A program made the translations under genes and the position numbers. A stretch of 64,000 nucleotides of DNA. Origin: G963662905 sp963676725 (GTDB taxonomy: Bacteria; Bacteroidota; Bacteroidia; Bacteroidales; WRLA01). The notes under the pieces were generated by a model that was not told where the DNA came from, did no database searches, and worked only from the letters and a program-made list of their open reading frames with translations. This document shows, piece after piece, positions 36,359-45,837 of this stretch. Location: contig OY781463.1 in NCBI GenBank assembly GCA_963676725.1, positions 2,480,001 through 2,544,000 of the forward strand, written 5' to 3'. Within the stretch, counting starts at the first letter, position 1. Every line of letters begins with the position of its first letter.

Positions 36359-38086
36359 ATGCGAGCAGTACAACATTGGATATTGGTTTTTACTTTTTTA
36401 ATTGCTTCCTCAGGCCCTCTGTTTTCACAATATCAGGCAAATTCGCAGATAGATGAGTTGATGAGTGGGCATAAACATGAGGAGGCCGCAAAGCTGATTT
36501 CCGGATTGATTGCTCAATATAATGAATCGGCCAGTCCGGAACAACTGATGTATTATTACAATGAACTAAGTTTGGCCGAACTGAAAATGCGCAACTATGA
36601 TGCAGCATTACAAAATGCCTTGCTATCACTGGAACTTTCCCTTAGCGTCAGCGACTCGTCATTGATTAGCAAAAGCTGGTTGGTAACATCATTTGGTTAT
36701 AACCGTACAGGCCAACTGGATAGTGCTCTTAAATACACCAATAAGGCAATGTTGTTGGCAAGAAAGCAGGGTAATGCGTCTGTTCTGCGCTCGGCACTGA
36801 TATCGTTGGCCACAATCAGCAACCAAAACAAACATTTTACAGATGCGTTAAATTACTATGCGGAAGCCCTGATCCAGACCAGGCAAATAAATGATCCTTT
36901 ATTATTTGCGGTTGACCATTATAATCTTGGACTTACTTTTCTGAATTTACAACAATACGACAGTTGTCTTTACCATTTGAATACTGCTGTTCATCAAGCA
37001 ACATTATACGATCAAAAGGATTTGTTGTTGTTTTGTTTTGGATCAATGTCGGAATGTTACCTGGCTCTGGATGATCATGATCAATGGATGCATTGGCTAT
37101 TGAAAGCTCTTGAGCTTGCCCGTGATTTACAAAACCATCAATTTTTAGCAATGGGCTCGTATAGCCTTGCTGAACATGCAATGAGAGATGACAATTTTGA
37201 AGTAGCCTTGTCCTATGCACTGGATGCCGATAGCTTGCTCAGGCTACAACCCTATCCGGTAATGCAGGCTCAAACAGATAGCTTATTGTATTTGGCTTAC
37301 AGCGGATTGCATCGCTATCGGGAAGCTATAAAACATCTGAATTTGTTCTATCATCAAAGCAACCAGCTTTTTAATGAACAGCAGGCGGCACAATTGAATG
37401 AAATGAAAGTACAGTATGAAGTGGCTGAAAAAAACCTGCTCATCAAAAATCAGGCTCTTGATATCAGTGCTAAAAAAAAGCAGGTATGGATATATCTTTT
37501 GGGGAATATATTTTTTCTGACACTGATCTTTACAGTGATTTTGATCCGTTGGAAAAGAAAAAAATATGTTGAAAATATATTTCAGAAGGAAAAATATGTA
37601 GAAGCTTTACTGGAAGAAAAAAAGCAACTACCCGTTAGGCATAGTTATGATGCAATTGGGGATATTGCCATTGAAGCCATCAAAGAGATATCTTCGGACG
37701 AAGAGGAAACGGTGGAGATTACCGAGGATAAAAAGGAGCTGTACGACGAAATGCTTAATTTGATAGAGAAGCGCAAACTATATCTCAACCCCGAACTGAA
37801 TCAGCAGGTAATGATTACTATGTTGGGCACCAACAAGAAATATCTTTACCAGGCCCTGGCTCAAAACACCAACGACAACTTCAGGATGGTGATCAACCGT
37901 TTTCGTATTAATGAAAGCAAACGACTGATCAGGAACGAAATCCAAAAAGGCACATTCAATACTCACGGTGATTTGTATCAGCGATCAGGCTTTAACTCAC
38001 AAGCTTCATTTTATCGGGCATTTAAATCCCAGACAGGATTAACACCACGTGAATACGCCCGGGAATGTGCTAAGCAAGGTGCATAA
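36359..38086 (+). CDS. Membrane TPR / AraC-type regulator (cassette 2)
   Basis: 575 residues from ATG 36359 (the TTG six codons upstream is less likely). A signal-like segment (HWILVFTFLIASSGPLFS) precedes TPR repeats (~60-330), a membrane helix near residue 380 (IYLLGNIFFLTLIFTVIL), an acidic linker (~440-460, SSDEEETVEITEDKKE) and an AraC-type DNA-binding domain at the C terminus (NFRMVINRFRINESKRL, RSGFNSQASFYRAFKSQTG, TPREYAREC). Domain order matches the regulator at 30425. It is transcribed away from the cassette 2 secreted gene across a 295-base shared promoter region, and ends 20 bases from the converging cassette 3 small gene. Confidence 0.88.
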   Translation: MRAVQHWILVFTFLIASSGPLFSQYQANSQIDELMSGHKHEEAAKLISGLIAQYNESASPEQLMYYYNELSLAELKMRNYDAALQNALLSLELSLSVSDSSLISKSWLVTSFGYNRTGQLDSALKYTNKAMLLARKQGNASVLRSALISLATISNQNKHFTDALNYYAEALIQTRQINDPLLFAVDHYNLGLTFLNLQQYDSCLYHLNTAVHQATLYDQKDLLLFCFGSMSECYLALDDHDQWMHWLLKALELARDLQNHQFLAMGSYSLAEHAMRDDNFEVALSYALDADSLLRLQPYPVMQAQTDSLLYLAYSGLHRYREAIKHLNLFYHQSNQLFNEQQAAQLNEMKVQYEVAEKNLLIKNQALDISAKKKQVWIYLLGNIFFLTLIFTVILIRWKRKKYVENIFQKEKYVEALLEEKKQLPVRHSYDAIGDIAIEAIKEISSDEEETVEITEDKKELYDEMLNLIEKRKLYLNPELNQQVMITMLGTNKKYLYQALAQNTNDNFRMVINRFRINESKRLIRNEIQKGTFNTHGDLYQRSGFNSQASFYRAFKSQTGLTPREYARECAKQGA

Positions 38087-38105
38087 CCAGCAATCTGCAA
38101 AAATT

Positions 38106-38339
38106 TTACTCCGCCAGCTTCCGCTTCTTAAACTCATACACTTTCTTCCCACCATAAGCCGCGCCCAGTGCCAGCATAATAAATATTCCACCACCAATGG
38201 GTGCGCCACCACCAACAGGTGTGTTTCCGGAACCTGCTCCGGTTGGATTTACGTTATCGTTTGGATGTGGCGGATCATCCTGTGCATTTACACCAAGGAA
38301 CATGATTATAATTGCGATGCTTGTGAGTAATTTTTTCAT
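38106..38339 (-). CDS. Small Gly-rich protein with C-terminal membrane tail (cassette 3)
   Basis: 77 residues. The signal peptide and linker (DDPPHPNDNVNPTGAGSGN) differ from cassettes 1 and 2, but the region TPVGGGAPIGGGIFIMLALG, continuing into AAYGGKKVYEFKKRKLAE, is the same. At the DNA level the last ~100 bases are almost identical to the other two copies. Downstream of the 851-residue T9SS gene with a hairpin between. Confidence 0.85.
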   Translation of the reverse strand: MKKLLTSIAIIIMFLGVNAQDDPPHPNDNVNPTGAGSGNTPVGGGAPIGGGIFIMLALGAAYGGKKVYEFKKRKLAE

Positions 38340-38365
38340 ATTTCTACAAATTTTTCAATGGTTTT

Positions 38366-38389
38366 ATCCGATAATTGGAGTCATCGGAT
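38366..38389 (-). other. Intercistronic hairpin, cassette 3
   Basis: ATCCGAT (38366-38372) pairs with ATCGGAT (38383-38389) around a 10-base loop. Sequence outside the ATCCGAT core has diverged from cassettes 1 and 2, but position and core are conserved. Confidence 0.65.
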
Positions 38390-38405
38390 GAATCTATTAA
38401 ATGGT

Positions 38406-40961
38406 TTATTCAATAATTATCTTTTTCGTTAGCTGATTATTATCCATCTCCACACTTAGGAGATATACACCAGCAGTTTCCGGTGCAGGGACGCTTTGCT
38501 CGTTTTCCCATTCTCCTAAGAGCCTGCCTGTTATATCTCTAAGAGTAAGACTGTTAACAGGGTTTTGAGATTTGATCTTTATTTCGTTGCCGGATGTGTA
38601 CACCTGTACATCTGAAATTTCCATATCGTTTATGGCTGTGATATCGAAATGCAATTTAAAACGCTGATCATCTTCACCGGATTCATAATTAAAAGTATAA
38701 TCACCCTGTGCCAAATCATGGAATACAGCCTGTTTTACATCCTCCAAAATCAGCCCACTGAAATCGGTCATTTTATTTGCTTTGATAGTGAATGCACCGC
38801 TTTCGCCACAACGGAAGCCCAATTGGATTTCATCGCAGAAGGGACGGCGATCGATGGAAAGGTTTTTGGTGCCTGTGAATGAATACAATTGCGGAACTTC
38901 TTCTGAAGAAGTAAAGAGTTTCCACGCATCATAATGAAAATCAAAATCCTGAGTGGCATTGTCGTCCATGACAATAAAAAGCTGATCGAAATATTCATTT
39001 TCCGCATTTACCTGCAGTTCGATGGAGTTTGCCAGCTCTGCACCTGCTTTATAATAGGCGGAACTTCCGCTATGGGTGCGTTTATCATTGCTAAGGCTAA
39101 ATGAGCCGGCGACTGTAGTTTTTATCCAGAATCCCTGCATAGCGGGCACATATTGTGAGCCGGCACCCACGTCTGCATTCCAACTTTTATTCGTCCCCGA
39201 GCTTGGATCCCAATAATAAACTGCGCCATAGGTATCATCCAGAAGCGACCAATCAATGGATGAAGGATAAGGATTTCCGAGCAGGTTCCAGCCAAGTACT
39301 GTGCTTAGGTCCTGGTCTCCTGTATTGAGATCGCCGCTAAAAGTAAATGATGTACTTTTCGCAATACTCCAAAGTGAATATCCATTTGCGGGAGTCATCG
39401 TTGCAGCAGGATCAGTTATATCGACCCATCCATTATCATAATACTGCAAAAAATTTCCATCGAACATATCTGCTGTGGCATTGGTGATGGGCGAAGAGAT
39501 GAGGTGCCATACATCATTACTGATGCTGCGCTCTACCGAAATTGTCCCATTATTGGTTATAGCACCGTTTGTAATGAGCGAACCTCCGCTGTTGATGGTG
39601 AGGATAGCGTCACTGTTAATAATAAGTTCATTACAATCGCCGGTATCATCAGATCCAATAATTGGATTATTGACAGTGCTCGCAATTACGACATTATTAG
39701 TAGAACTTGGTACAGCATTGCCATCCCAGTTGCCGGGAGTTTCCCAATTGGAGCTTTCAGAGCCATCCCAGATATTATTATTTCGTAAATAAGGATAACC
39801 ATCATTAGTACTGCCATCGATTGCCCATATATATGTAAAATCCCAATCTGCATCGGTAAAGGTGCTTTCGGTTTTCATATCGTCAGTGTCTTTATCTGTC
39901 GCGCCTGTTCCAGTTGTTTGATTGGATGCGTCCTTGTCGAAAAAATTGTTGGTGTAGATACCACTACTATTCCAATTCTCTCCAACAAAACCCTTTGTGC
40001 CATCTGCCCAGACAACACCTACAGATTGAAAAACACTTCCTGTTGAATAACAGTGTTCGATTGAAGCAACATCATTACAACCTACGAATCCCCCAAAATT
40101 AGTATAAGTACCACTTAAGCGCGTTACATTCCCACGACTGTAGCTGTTGCTGATGGTGCTGGAACTACAACTATATCCAGCCAAACCGCCAATGTATCTG
40201 GGGCCACTTGCTGTTCCAGTGCTGTAGCTGTTGCTGATGGTGGAACCATGATTATTTCCCACCAAACCGCCAACATAATATTTTGTACCACTCACTGTCC
40301 CGGTGCTGTAGCTGTTGCTGACGGTGGAAGAATAATTAGCTCCCACTAAACCGCCAACGCCTTCAGTGCCACTTGCTGTTCCGGTGCTGTAGCAGTTACT
40401 GACGGTCGAATTAGAAAAAGTACGTCCCACCAAACCGCCAACATATCTAGTGCCACTTGCTGTTCCGGTGCTGTAGCAGTTACTGACGGTTGAATTAGAA
40501 GAAATATCTCCCACCAAACCGCCAACGCTGTACTTTCCAGTTATATCTACATTAGTTACACCAAGGTTTTGAATGCTTGCTCCACTGATATAACCAAATA
40601 AACCACTATATAATGCGCTTGGGCGGTTAATGTAAAGACCATCAATGGTATGCCCATCTCCATCGTAGGAGCCTTCGAAACTTGTTGTACTATTCCCAAT
40701 GGGTGAGAAACCTGCGCCGCTATTGTAAAAAGCACCTGCACTTTCAAAATCGGCTGCAAGGAAGACAATATCAGCAGTTTGTTTGAAATAAGCGTCCCAA
40801 TCTCCGGATGCAGAGCACAGTTCCAGCAGATCGGCTTTATTTGCAATAAGATAGGCGTTATCTGTATCTACTCCTGTTCCACCGCTGTAAGTTCCAGCAA
40901 TCAAACTTATACTGAATGTTAAAGCCAGGAGCAGCATGCTTAATCTAACTAATTGTTTCAT
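38406..40961 (-). CDS. Secreted GLUG-repeat protein with T9SS sorting domain (cassette 3)
   Basis: About 851 residues from the ATG at 40961; the longer frame begins at a TTG at 40985. A signal peptide (QLVRLSMLLLALTFSISLIAG) is followed by a domain with AYLIANKADLLELC, then five tandem GLUG repeats of 27-28 residues (~150-285; unit VGGLVG...STVSNCYSTGTASGT). A W-x-G...NWDGN module begins near 405. The C-terminal half includes NPYPSSIDWS and GSQYVPAMQGFW, and the sorting domain ends TLRDITGRLLGEW...AGVYLLSV. The DNA of the GLUG region is itself a tandem repeat, so unit number may vary. Its regulator is divergently transcribed at 41418. Confidence 0.9.
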   Translation of the reverse strand: MKQLVRLSMLLLALTFSISLIAGTYSGGTGVDTDNAYLIANKADLLELCSASGDWDAYFKQTADIVFLAADFESAGAFYNSGAGFSPIGNSTTSFEGSYDGDGHTIDGLYINRPSALYSGLFGYISGASIQNLGVTNVDITGKYSVGGLVGDISSNSTVSNCYSTGTASGTRYVGGLVGRTFSNSTVSNCYSTGTASGTEGVGGLVGANYSSTVSNSYSTGTVSGTKYYVGGLVGNNHGSTISNSYSTGTASGPRYIGGLAGYSCSSSTISNSYSRGNVTRLSGTYTNFGGFVGCNDVASIEHCYSTGSVFQSVGVVWADGTKGFVGENWNSSGIYTNNFFDKDASNQTTGTGATDKDTDDMKTESTFTDADWDFTYIWAIDGSTNDGYPYLRNNNIWDGSESSNWETPGNWDGNAVPSSTNNVVIASTVNNPIIGSDDTGDCNELIINSDAILTINSGGSLITNGAITNNGTISVERSISNDVWHLISSPITNATADMFDGNFLQYYDNGWVDITDPAATMTPANGYSLWSIAKSTSFTFSGDLNTGDQDLSTVLGWNLLGNPYPSSIDWSLLDDTYGAVYYWDPSSGTNKSWNADVGAGSQYVPAMQGFWIKTTVAGSFSLSNDKRTHSGSSAYYKAGAELANSIELQVNAENEYFDQLFIVMDDNATQDFDFHYDAWKLFTSSEEVPQLYSFTGTKNLSIDRRPFCDEIQLGFRCGESGAFTIKANKMTDFSGLILEDVKQAVFHDLAQGDYTFNYESGEDDQRFKLHFDITAINDMEISDVQVYTSGNEIKIKSQNPVNSLTLRDITGRLLGEWENEQSVPAPETAGVYLLSVEMDNNQLTKKIIIE
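40130..40545 (-). repeat. Tandem repeat of 81-84 bp encoding GLUG units
   Basis: CCAAACCGCC or its variant starts at 40181, 40262, 40346, 40430 and 40514, so the spacing is 81, 84, 84, 84. The units encode VGGLVG with NCYSTGTASG. Copies are close enough in DNA for slippage or recombination to change the count. Confidence 0.85.
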
Positions 40962-41112
40962 AATCATTATTATTTTGGTTTCCAATTGGTAAAGCTATGC
41001 AATTAGGCTGAGCTTCTGAAATTTAATGTCACATTTCCCAAAAAAGGAGTATCAGAATCCCAAAAACCTTATTAATTAGTGGAATTTACGTTTTTAAGAA
41101 GCTGATTTTTAT

Positions 41113-41163
41113 AGAAATATACTGAATTTTATTCCTCAGCTTAAGCAGTCAATTGAACACCTC
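41113..41163. repeat. 51-bp interspersed repeat, copy A
   Basis: GAAATATACTGAATTTTATT and onward to AATTGAACACCTCA. A copy of the same length with a few substitutions lies at 55706-55756; a shorter piece (AATTGAACACCTCA) is at 18804-18817. A second repeated phrase, TACTTTTATAGACAGACA, lies at 41323 and, with one base fewer, at 53309. The rest of the 40986-41367 gap holds nothing recognised. Confidence 0.65.
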
Positions 41164-41367
41164 AATTCGAATATTTCAACAATTACCCATAAGGGCAATT
41201 TAGCTCAAGAACACTTTTCGTAAACGCGGCAAAGCTTTGGATTAAAATTCATTGGAAAGCTCACCACATCACGCCAAATCGCAATAAGCACGCATACTTC
41301 AACAATCTTAAAGCAAGCGGCCTACTTTTATAGACAGACAATTTATAGGGTGAATATAAACTGAAGT

Positions 41368-41397
41368 TTTTTCTCATGGGTATTTTTTCTATTTTTG
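41368..41397 (+). promoter_or_regulatory. Candidate promoter of the DUF6377-type regulator
   Basis: TTT (41368-41370), 19 bases, then TATTTTTG (41390-41397), a full -7 match with a weak -33. It lies inside the longer frame from 41376 and so supports the ATG at 41418 as the start. Confidence 0.45.
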
Positions 41398-41417
41398 GTT
41401 ATAATTTCAAGCATCAT

Positions 41418-43067
41418 ATGAGAATATTATTTTTGCTAGTATTGCTTTCCATTTCTGGTTTTCTGCACGCCAATGTTCCGATTGACAGCCTTATCTATGT
41501 GCTCGAAAGCACCATGGAGAAAAGATCAGAATATGATGCTCAAAAAGAAAAAAGGATTTTAGAATTAAAAAAGCTATTAAATAAAGAAGGAATTAGTCAG
41601 GGTCAGGCATTTTTTATCAAAAATCAGCTTATCGATGAGTACTCCAAATATATCTTTGACTCTGCTGTATCATATTTACTGATAAATATTCAGCTGGCAC
41701 AAGAAATTCAAAATCGAGAAATGATGAACGAATTGAATGTCTCCATGGCTGATATAATGGCATCATCAGGAAAATATTTTGAAGCTTTTGATATTTTAAA
41801 TGATATAGATCAAAACAGCCTCTCAGTACAATTAAAAGTCAAGTACTTTAAGGCTCTGATTAAAACGTATAATGAAATTAGTTTTCACTCTCCATGTACC
41901 GATTTCGATCAAAAATACAGCAATAAAGTGATAGCCTATACGGATTCCATTATGCCGTATTTAGATCCGCAATCTGAGGATTATTTAGCCATACTGGAAA
42001 AGAAATACCGGGATGGAGAAAAATTTTCAAAAAGCCTTGAAATTAATACCCATCGTTTAGCATTATCGGAAATGGGAAGCAGGGTATATTCTCAAATCAC
42101 CTACGAACGGTCACTATTGTATCGGCTGATGAATAAGCAAGAAGAAGAAATGAAATACTACTGTCTCTCGGCAATCTCAGATATAATGGGTTCCAATAAA
42201 GATAATGCGTCATTAACAGAACTGGCATTACTTTTACACAGAAAAGGAGATGTTGACAGAGCGAATAAGTTTATCAAATTCTCCTACGATGATGCAGTTT
42301 TCTTTAAATCGGAATTGAGATTTAAACTACTATCCGAAATTCTTCCTATCATTAAAGACGCCTATCAGTTTAAAATCGAGAAACAACAAAACCGATTGAG
42401 CGTACTTCTGCTAATAAGCGGCTTTTTATTGATGGCATTGATTGTTTCATTATTTCTTATCCTGAGGCAGGTTGCTGAAGTCAGGAAGAAAAAGAATGAG
42501 CTCTTTAAAGTAAACAAACAGTTAAAAGAACTTAATAAAGATCTGGCTGACACCAACGATCAACTTCAATTCACGAATCTTGAATTATCAGAATCGAATC
42601 ATGTTAAAGAGCATTACATTGGAAATTTTTTGACCATTTGCTCCGATTATATTTACAAACTAGACCGGTTTAATAAAAAAGTAAACAAGCAGTTGGCCAA
42701 TAGAAAAATCGAAGACTTGTTTGCCGAAACCAAATCAAAGAAACTCATCGACGCTGAAATCAAAGAGTTTTACGAAAATTTTGATAAGGCATTTCTGCAT
42801 ATCTTCCCTAATTTTTTAACTGATTTTAATCAACTCTTATTGGACGGGGAACAAATAGAACTTAAAAGCGAGGAGCGCTTAAATACGGAATTGAGAATTT
42901 TTGCACTCATCAGATTGGGAATAAACGAAAGTGCGCAAATTGCAAAGCTGCTTCGTTATTCTGTGAATACGATTTATAATTATCGCGTTAAGATTAAAAA
43001 CAAGGCCAAAGGGGAGCGTGAAAGCTTCGAAAATGAAGTAATGAGAATAGATGCAGTGAAACAATAA
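41418..43067 (+). CDS. DUF6377-type membrane regulator (cassette 3)
   Basis: 549 residues from the ATG at 41418. A signal peptide (RILFLLVLLSISGFLHA) precedes a helical, TPR-like periplasmic region (~25-320), a membrane helix near 335 (LLISGFLLMALIVSLFLIL), a coiled-coil linker (~360-400) and a C-terminal domain with a LuxR-like helix-turn-helix (RIFALIRLGINESAQIAKLL, SVNTIYNYRVKIKNKA). This matches the DUF6377 regulators of Bacteroidales, usually placed next to secreted-protein or SusCD genes. It is divergent from the cassette 3 secreted gene, so it likely regulates it, but it is of a different family from the AraC-type regulators of cassettes 1 and 2. Confidence 0.85.
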   Translation: MRILFLLVLLSISGFLHANVPIDSLIYVLESTMEKRSEYDAQKEKRILELKKLLNKEGISQGQAFFIKNQLIDEYSKYIFDSAVSYLLINIQLAQEIQNREMMNELNVSMADIMASSGKYFEAFDILNDIDQNSLSVQLKVKYFKALIKTYNEISFHSPCTDFDQKYSNKVIAYTDSIMPYLDPQSEDYLAILEKKYRDGEKFSKSLEINTHRLALSEMGSRVYSQITYERSLLYRLMNKQEEEMKYYCLSAISDIMGSNKDNASLTELALLLHRKGDVDRANKFIKFSYDDAVFFKSELRFKLLSEILPIIKDAYQFKIEKQQNRLSVLLLISGFLLMALIVSLFLILRQVAEVRKKKNELFKVNKQLKELNKDLADTNDQLQFTNLELSESNHVKEHYIGNFLTICSDYIYKLDRFNKKVNKQLANRKIEDLFAETKSKKLIDAEIKEFYENFDKAFLHIFPNFLTDFNQLLLDGEQIELKSEERLNTELRIFALIRLGINESAQIAKLLRYSVNTIYNYRVKIKNKAKGERESFENEVMRIDAVKQ

Positions 43068-43345
43068 ATAAAATGCATCCACTTTTTTCACAAAACAATA
43101 TCTTATTATTATGCTGTAAAACAGCTAATTGTACGATATTATAAGTATAAGGCATCCACTTTTTTGCTACCTAGGCTATGAATCCCTATGAATTTTAATT
43201 CATTTTGTGAGTATAAATTTTAGCAGCCCAATGATCGGATGCTGCAAATTTGCCTAAAAACAAATCAGTTTATGAAAAAGCGTATCAACGCATTTATTAG
43301 CAGTAGTTCTATTCGTTTATTCAATAATCTTAATTCCTCTCGATA

Positions 43346-43573
43346 ATGAAAAAAGTGTGGAATGAAAGAAGTATTTGTACCGATGATCAGCTTGTTCGTA
43401 TAATGCCAGACGACGATCAGGATTGTGTTATCATACAAATACACGAATTAAGCACAGGGGAAAGCGAATGTCAATTATTTCTATCCTACGAAGAAGCAAA
43501 AATGCTTGCCAAGCAAATAAGTGGTTTTGTGGATGACAATTTAACCGACACCAAAAATGATGTAACGAAATGA
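43346..43573 (+). CDS. Small protein coupled to the GH3 gene
   Basis: 75 residues, acidic, no membrane segment. It contains SECQLFLSYEEAKMLAKQI, a beta-strand plus helix pattern. The stop overlaps the GH3 start in ATGA, indicating translational coupling. No family recognised. A 24-codon frame (43273-43347) immediately upstream is too short to call. Confidence 0.65.
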   Translation: MKKVWNERSICTDDQLVRIMPDDDQDCVIIQIHELSTGESECQLFLSYEEAKMLAKQISGFVDDNLTDTKNDVTK

Positions 43574-45837
43574 AAAAACTCTTTTTACCGAAATTCAGGA
43601 AATATTATTTTAAATCAGCAAAGAGAATTTTATTGTCTGTGCCCTTCATGATGGTTTTGTCGTTTTCTGCGAATAGTCAAAATGAAAATCCGCTTTACTT
43701 AGATGAAAGTCAAGCGACCGAACAACGTATAGAAGATGCTCTTGGTCGGATGACCCTTGAAGAAAAAATAGCGATGATTCATGCTCAATCCAAATTTAGT
43801 TCTCCGGGTGTTCCTCGTCTTGGTATTCCGGAACTATGGATGACTGATGGCCCTCATGGCATTCGTCCTGAAGTATTATGGGATGAATGGGAACAGGCAG
43901 CCTGGACGAATGATTCTTGCACCGTATTTCCAGCTTTAACATGCCTTGCCGCTACATGGAACGTGGATATGTCTCTGCTTTATGGCAGGTCCATTGGTGC
44001 AGAAGCACGATATCGGGACAAGGATGTTTTATTGGGGCCGGGGGTAAACATCTATCGTTCACCATTAAATGGTAGAAACTTTGAGTATATGGGAGAAGAC
44101 CCTTTTCTGGCTTCTAAAATGGTTGTTCCGTATATTAAAGGCGTGCAGGAAAACGGAGTTGCGGCATGTGTTAAGCATTTTGCCCTGAATAACCAAGAGA
44201 CAAACCGCCACACAATAAATGTAAATCTTAACGACAGGGCTTTGTATGAAATCTATCTACCTGCTTTTAAGGCAGCAGTTATTGAGGGTGAAACCTGGTC
44301 TATTATGGGAGCATATAATTTGTATAAAGGGCAACATGCTTGCCATAATCAATATCTGTTAAAAGATATCTTACGTGATGAATGGGGGTTCGATGGCGTA
44401 GTAGTTGCTGATTGGGGTGGCGCCCACGATACTCGTGAAGCCATTTTTAATGGACTTGATCTGGAATTTGGAACATGGACTGATGGATTATCACGTGGAG
44501 CAAGTAATAGTTATGACAACTACTATTTAGCCCTACCCTATCTTGAGCTGATCAAATCAGGAGAAGTTGGCACAGAAGAATTAGATCAAAAAGTCAGAAA
44601 TATACTTCGGTTAATTTTCAAAACATCCATGAACAGCAATAAAAACTGGGGTTCTTTTGGCTCTGAAGAACATGCTCTGGCGAGTCGTCGGATTGCTGAA
44701 GAAGGAATAGTTTTACTTCAAAATAATGATGAGGTTTTACCGATAAATCCGGATAAAGCCCAGAAAATAGCAGTGATTGGAGAGAATGCAATTAAAATGA
44801 TGACTGTTGGAGGAGGGAGTTCTTCATTAAAAGCCAAATACGAAATATCAGTGTTGGATGGCATAAAAAACAGAATAGAACCAAAGGCTAAGGTAACTTA
44901 TGCCAGAGGTTATGTTGGCGATGCTAGTAGCAATTATAATGGTGTTGTCACAGGTCAGGATTTAAGGGTTTCCAGTTCTGCCGAAGAACTTTTTGAAGAA
45001 GCAGTGGCAGTTGCCAAAGAATCCGATTACGTTGTTTTTGTTGGAGGTTTGAATAAAAGCGCTCATCAGGATTGTGAAGATTCTGATCGAAAAGGCTTAG
45101 AATTACCTTATAATCAGGATGAATTAATCTCGGCTTTGGCAAAAGCTAATAAAAACCTAATCGTTGTCAATATTTCGGGGAATGCGGTTGCTATGCCTTG
45201 GGTAGAAGAAGTTCCTGCGATTATTCAAGGATGGTACTTGGGTTCTGAAACAGGTAATGCTATTGCTTCAGTACTCTTTGGTGATGTGAACCCATCAGGA
45301 AAATTGCCCTTTTCGTTTCCTGTAAAACTCGAAGACAATGCAGCACATGCAATGGGGGAATTCCCCGGAAAAGACGGACAAGTAAATTATAATGAAGGAA
45401 TATTTGTTGGCTATCGCTGGCATGATACTGAAAAAATTGAACCTTTATTTGGGTTTGGTCATGGCTTAAGTTATACCGAATTTGAATATGGAGATCTGTC
45501 AATAGATAAAAAGAAAATAAAAGAAGATGACCAAATTGTTGTTTCTATAAAGCTAAAAAACATAGGCGACAGAGCAGGAAGTGAAATAGTGCAGCTTTAT
45601 ATTGCAGATGAAAAATCATCATTGCCCAGACCTGCAAAAGAATTGAAAGCTTTTTCGAAGGTTAAACTGCGTGCCGGCGAAGAAAAAACGATAAAATTCA
45701 CCTTAGATAAAACAGCCTTAAGTTACTTTGATGATGAACTTCATGCGTGGGTTGCAGAGCCCGGTAGATTTGAAGCAATTATTGGTGCTTCCTCAACTGA
45801 TATTCGAGCTAGAGTGAATTTTACACTCATGAAATAG
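43570..45837 (+). CDS. Glycoside hydrolase family 3 (beta-glucosidase-type)
   Basis: 755 residues, exported (hydrophobic segment ~18-37 ending SANSQ). The TIM-barrel domain contains WMTDGPHGIRPE, KHFALNNQETNR (the KH motif) and VVVADWGGAHD, whose Asp281 is the expected nucleophile. A second alpha/beta domain follows (~370-600: EEGIVLLQNN, IAVIGENA, FGDVNPSGKLP) and a fibronectin type III-like C-terminal domain (~650-755) with IKLKNIGDRAGSEIVQLYI. It releases terminal beta-linked sugars in the periplasm; the substrate cannot be told. There is no SusCD pair nearby. Confidence 0.95.
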   Translation: MKKLFLPKFRKYYFKSAKRILLSVPFMMVLSFSANSQNENPLYLDESQATEQRIEDALGRMTLEEKIAMIHAQSKFSSPGVPRLGIPELWMTDGPHGIRPEVLWDEWEQAAWTNDSCTVFPALTCLAATWNVDMSLLYGRSIGAEARYRDKDVLLGPGVNIYRSPLNGRNFEYMGEDPFLASKMVVPYIKGVQENGVAACVKHFALNNQETNRHTINVNLNDRALYEIYLPAFKAAVIEGETWSIMGAYNLYKGQHACHNQYLLKDILRDEWGFDGVVVADWGGAHDTREAIFNGLDLEFGTWTDGLSRGASNSYDNYYLALPYLELIKSGEVGTEELDQKVRNILRLIFKTSMNSNKNWGSFGSEEHALASRRIAEEGIVLLQNNDEVLPINPDKAQKIAVIGENAIKMMTVGGGSSSLKAKYEISVLDGIKNRIEPKAKVTYARGYVGDASSNYNGVVTGQDLRVSSSAEELFEEAVAVAKESDYVVFVGGLNKSAHQDCEDSDRKGLELPYNQDELISALAKANKNLIVVNISGNAVAMPWVEEVPAIIQGWYLGSETGNAIASVLFGDVNPSGKLPFSFPVKLEDNAAHAMGEFPGKDGQVNYNEGIFVGYRWHDTEKIEPLFGFGHGLSYTEFEYGDLSIDKKKIKEDDQIVVSIKLKNIGDRAGSEIVQLYIADEKSSLPRPAKELKAFSKVKLRAGEEKTIKFTLDKTALSYFDDELHAWVAEPGRFEAIIGASSTDIRARVNFTLMK

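Noticed and set aside
40130..40545. Regular ~84-bp repeats resembling a CRISPR array
   Set aside because: They lie inside an open reading frame, encode GLUG units in frame, and have no spacer-like unique segments of constant length.
45741..45837. 3' end of the small exported gene opposite the GH3 gene
   Set aside because: This stretch is antisense to a well-conserved GH3 C terminus and its translation is not convincing, so the overlap is probably artificial.
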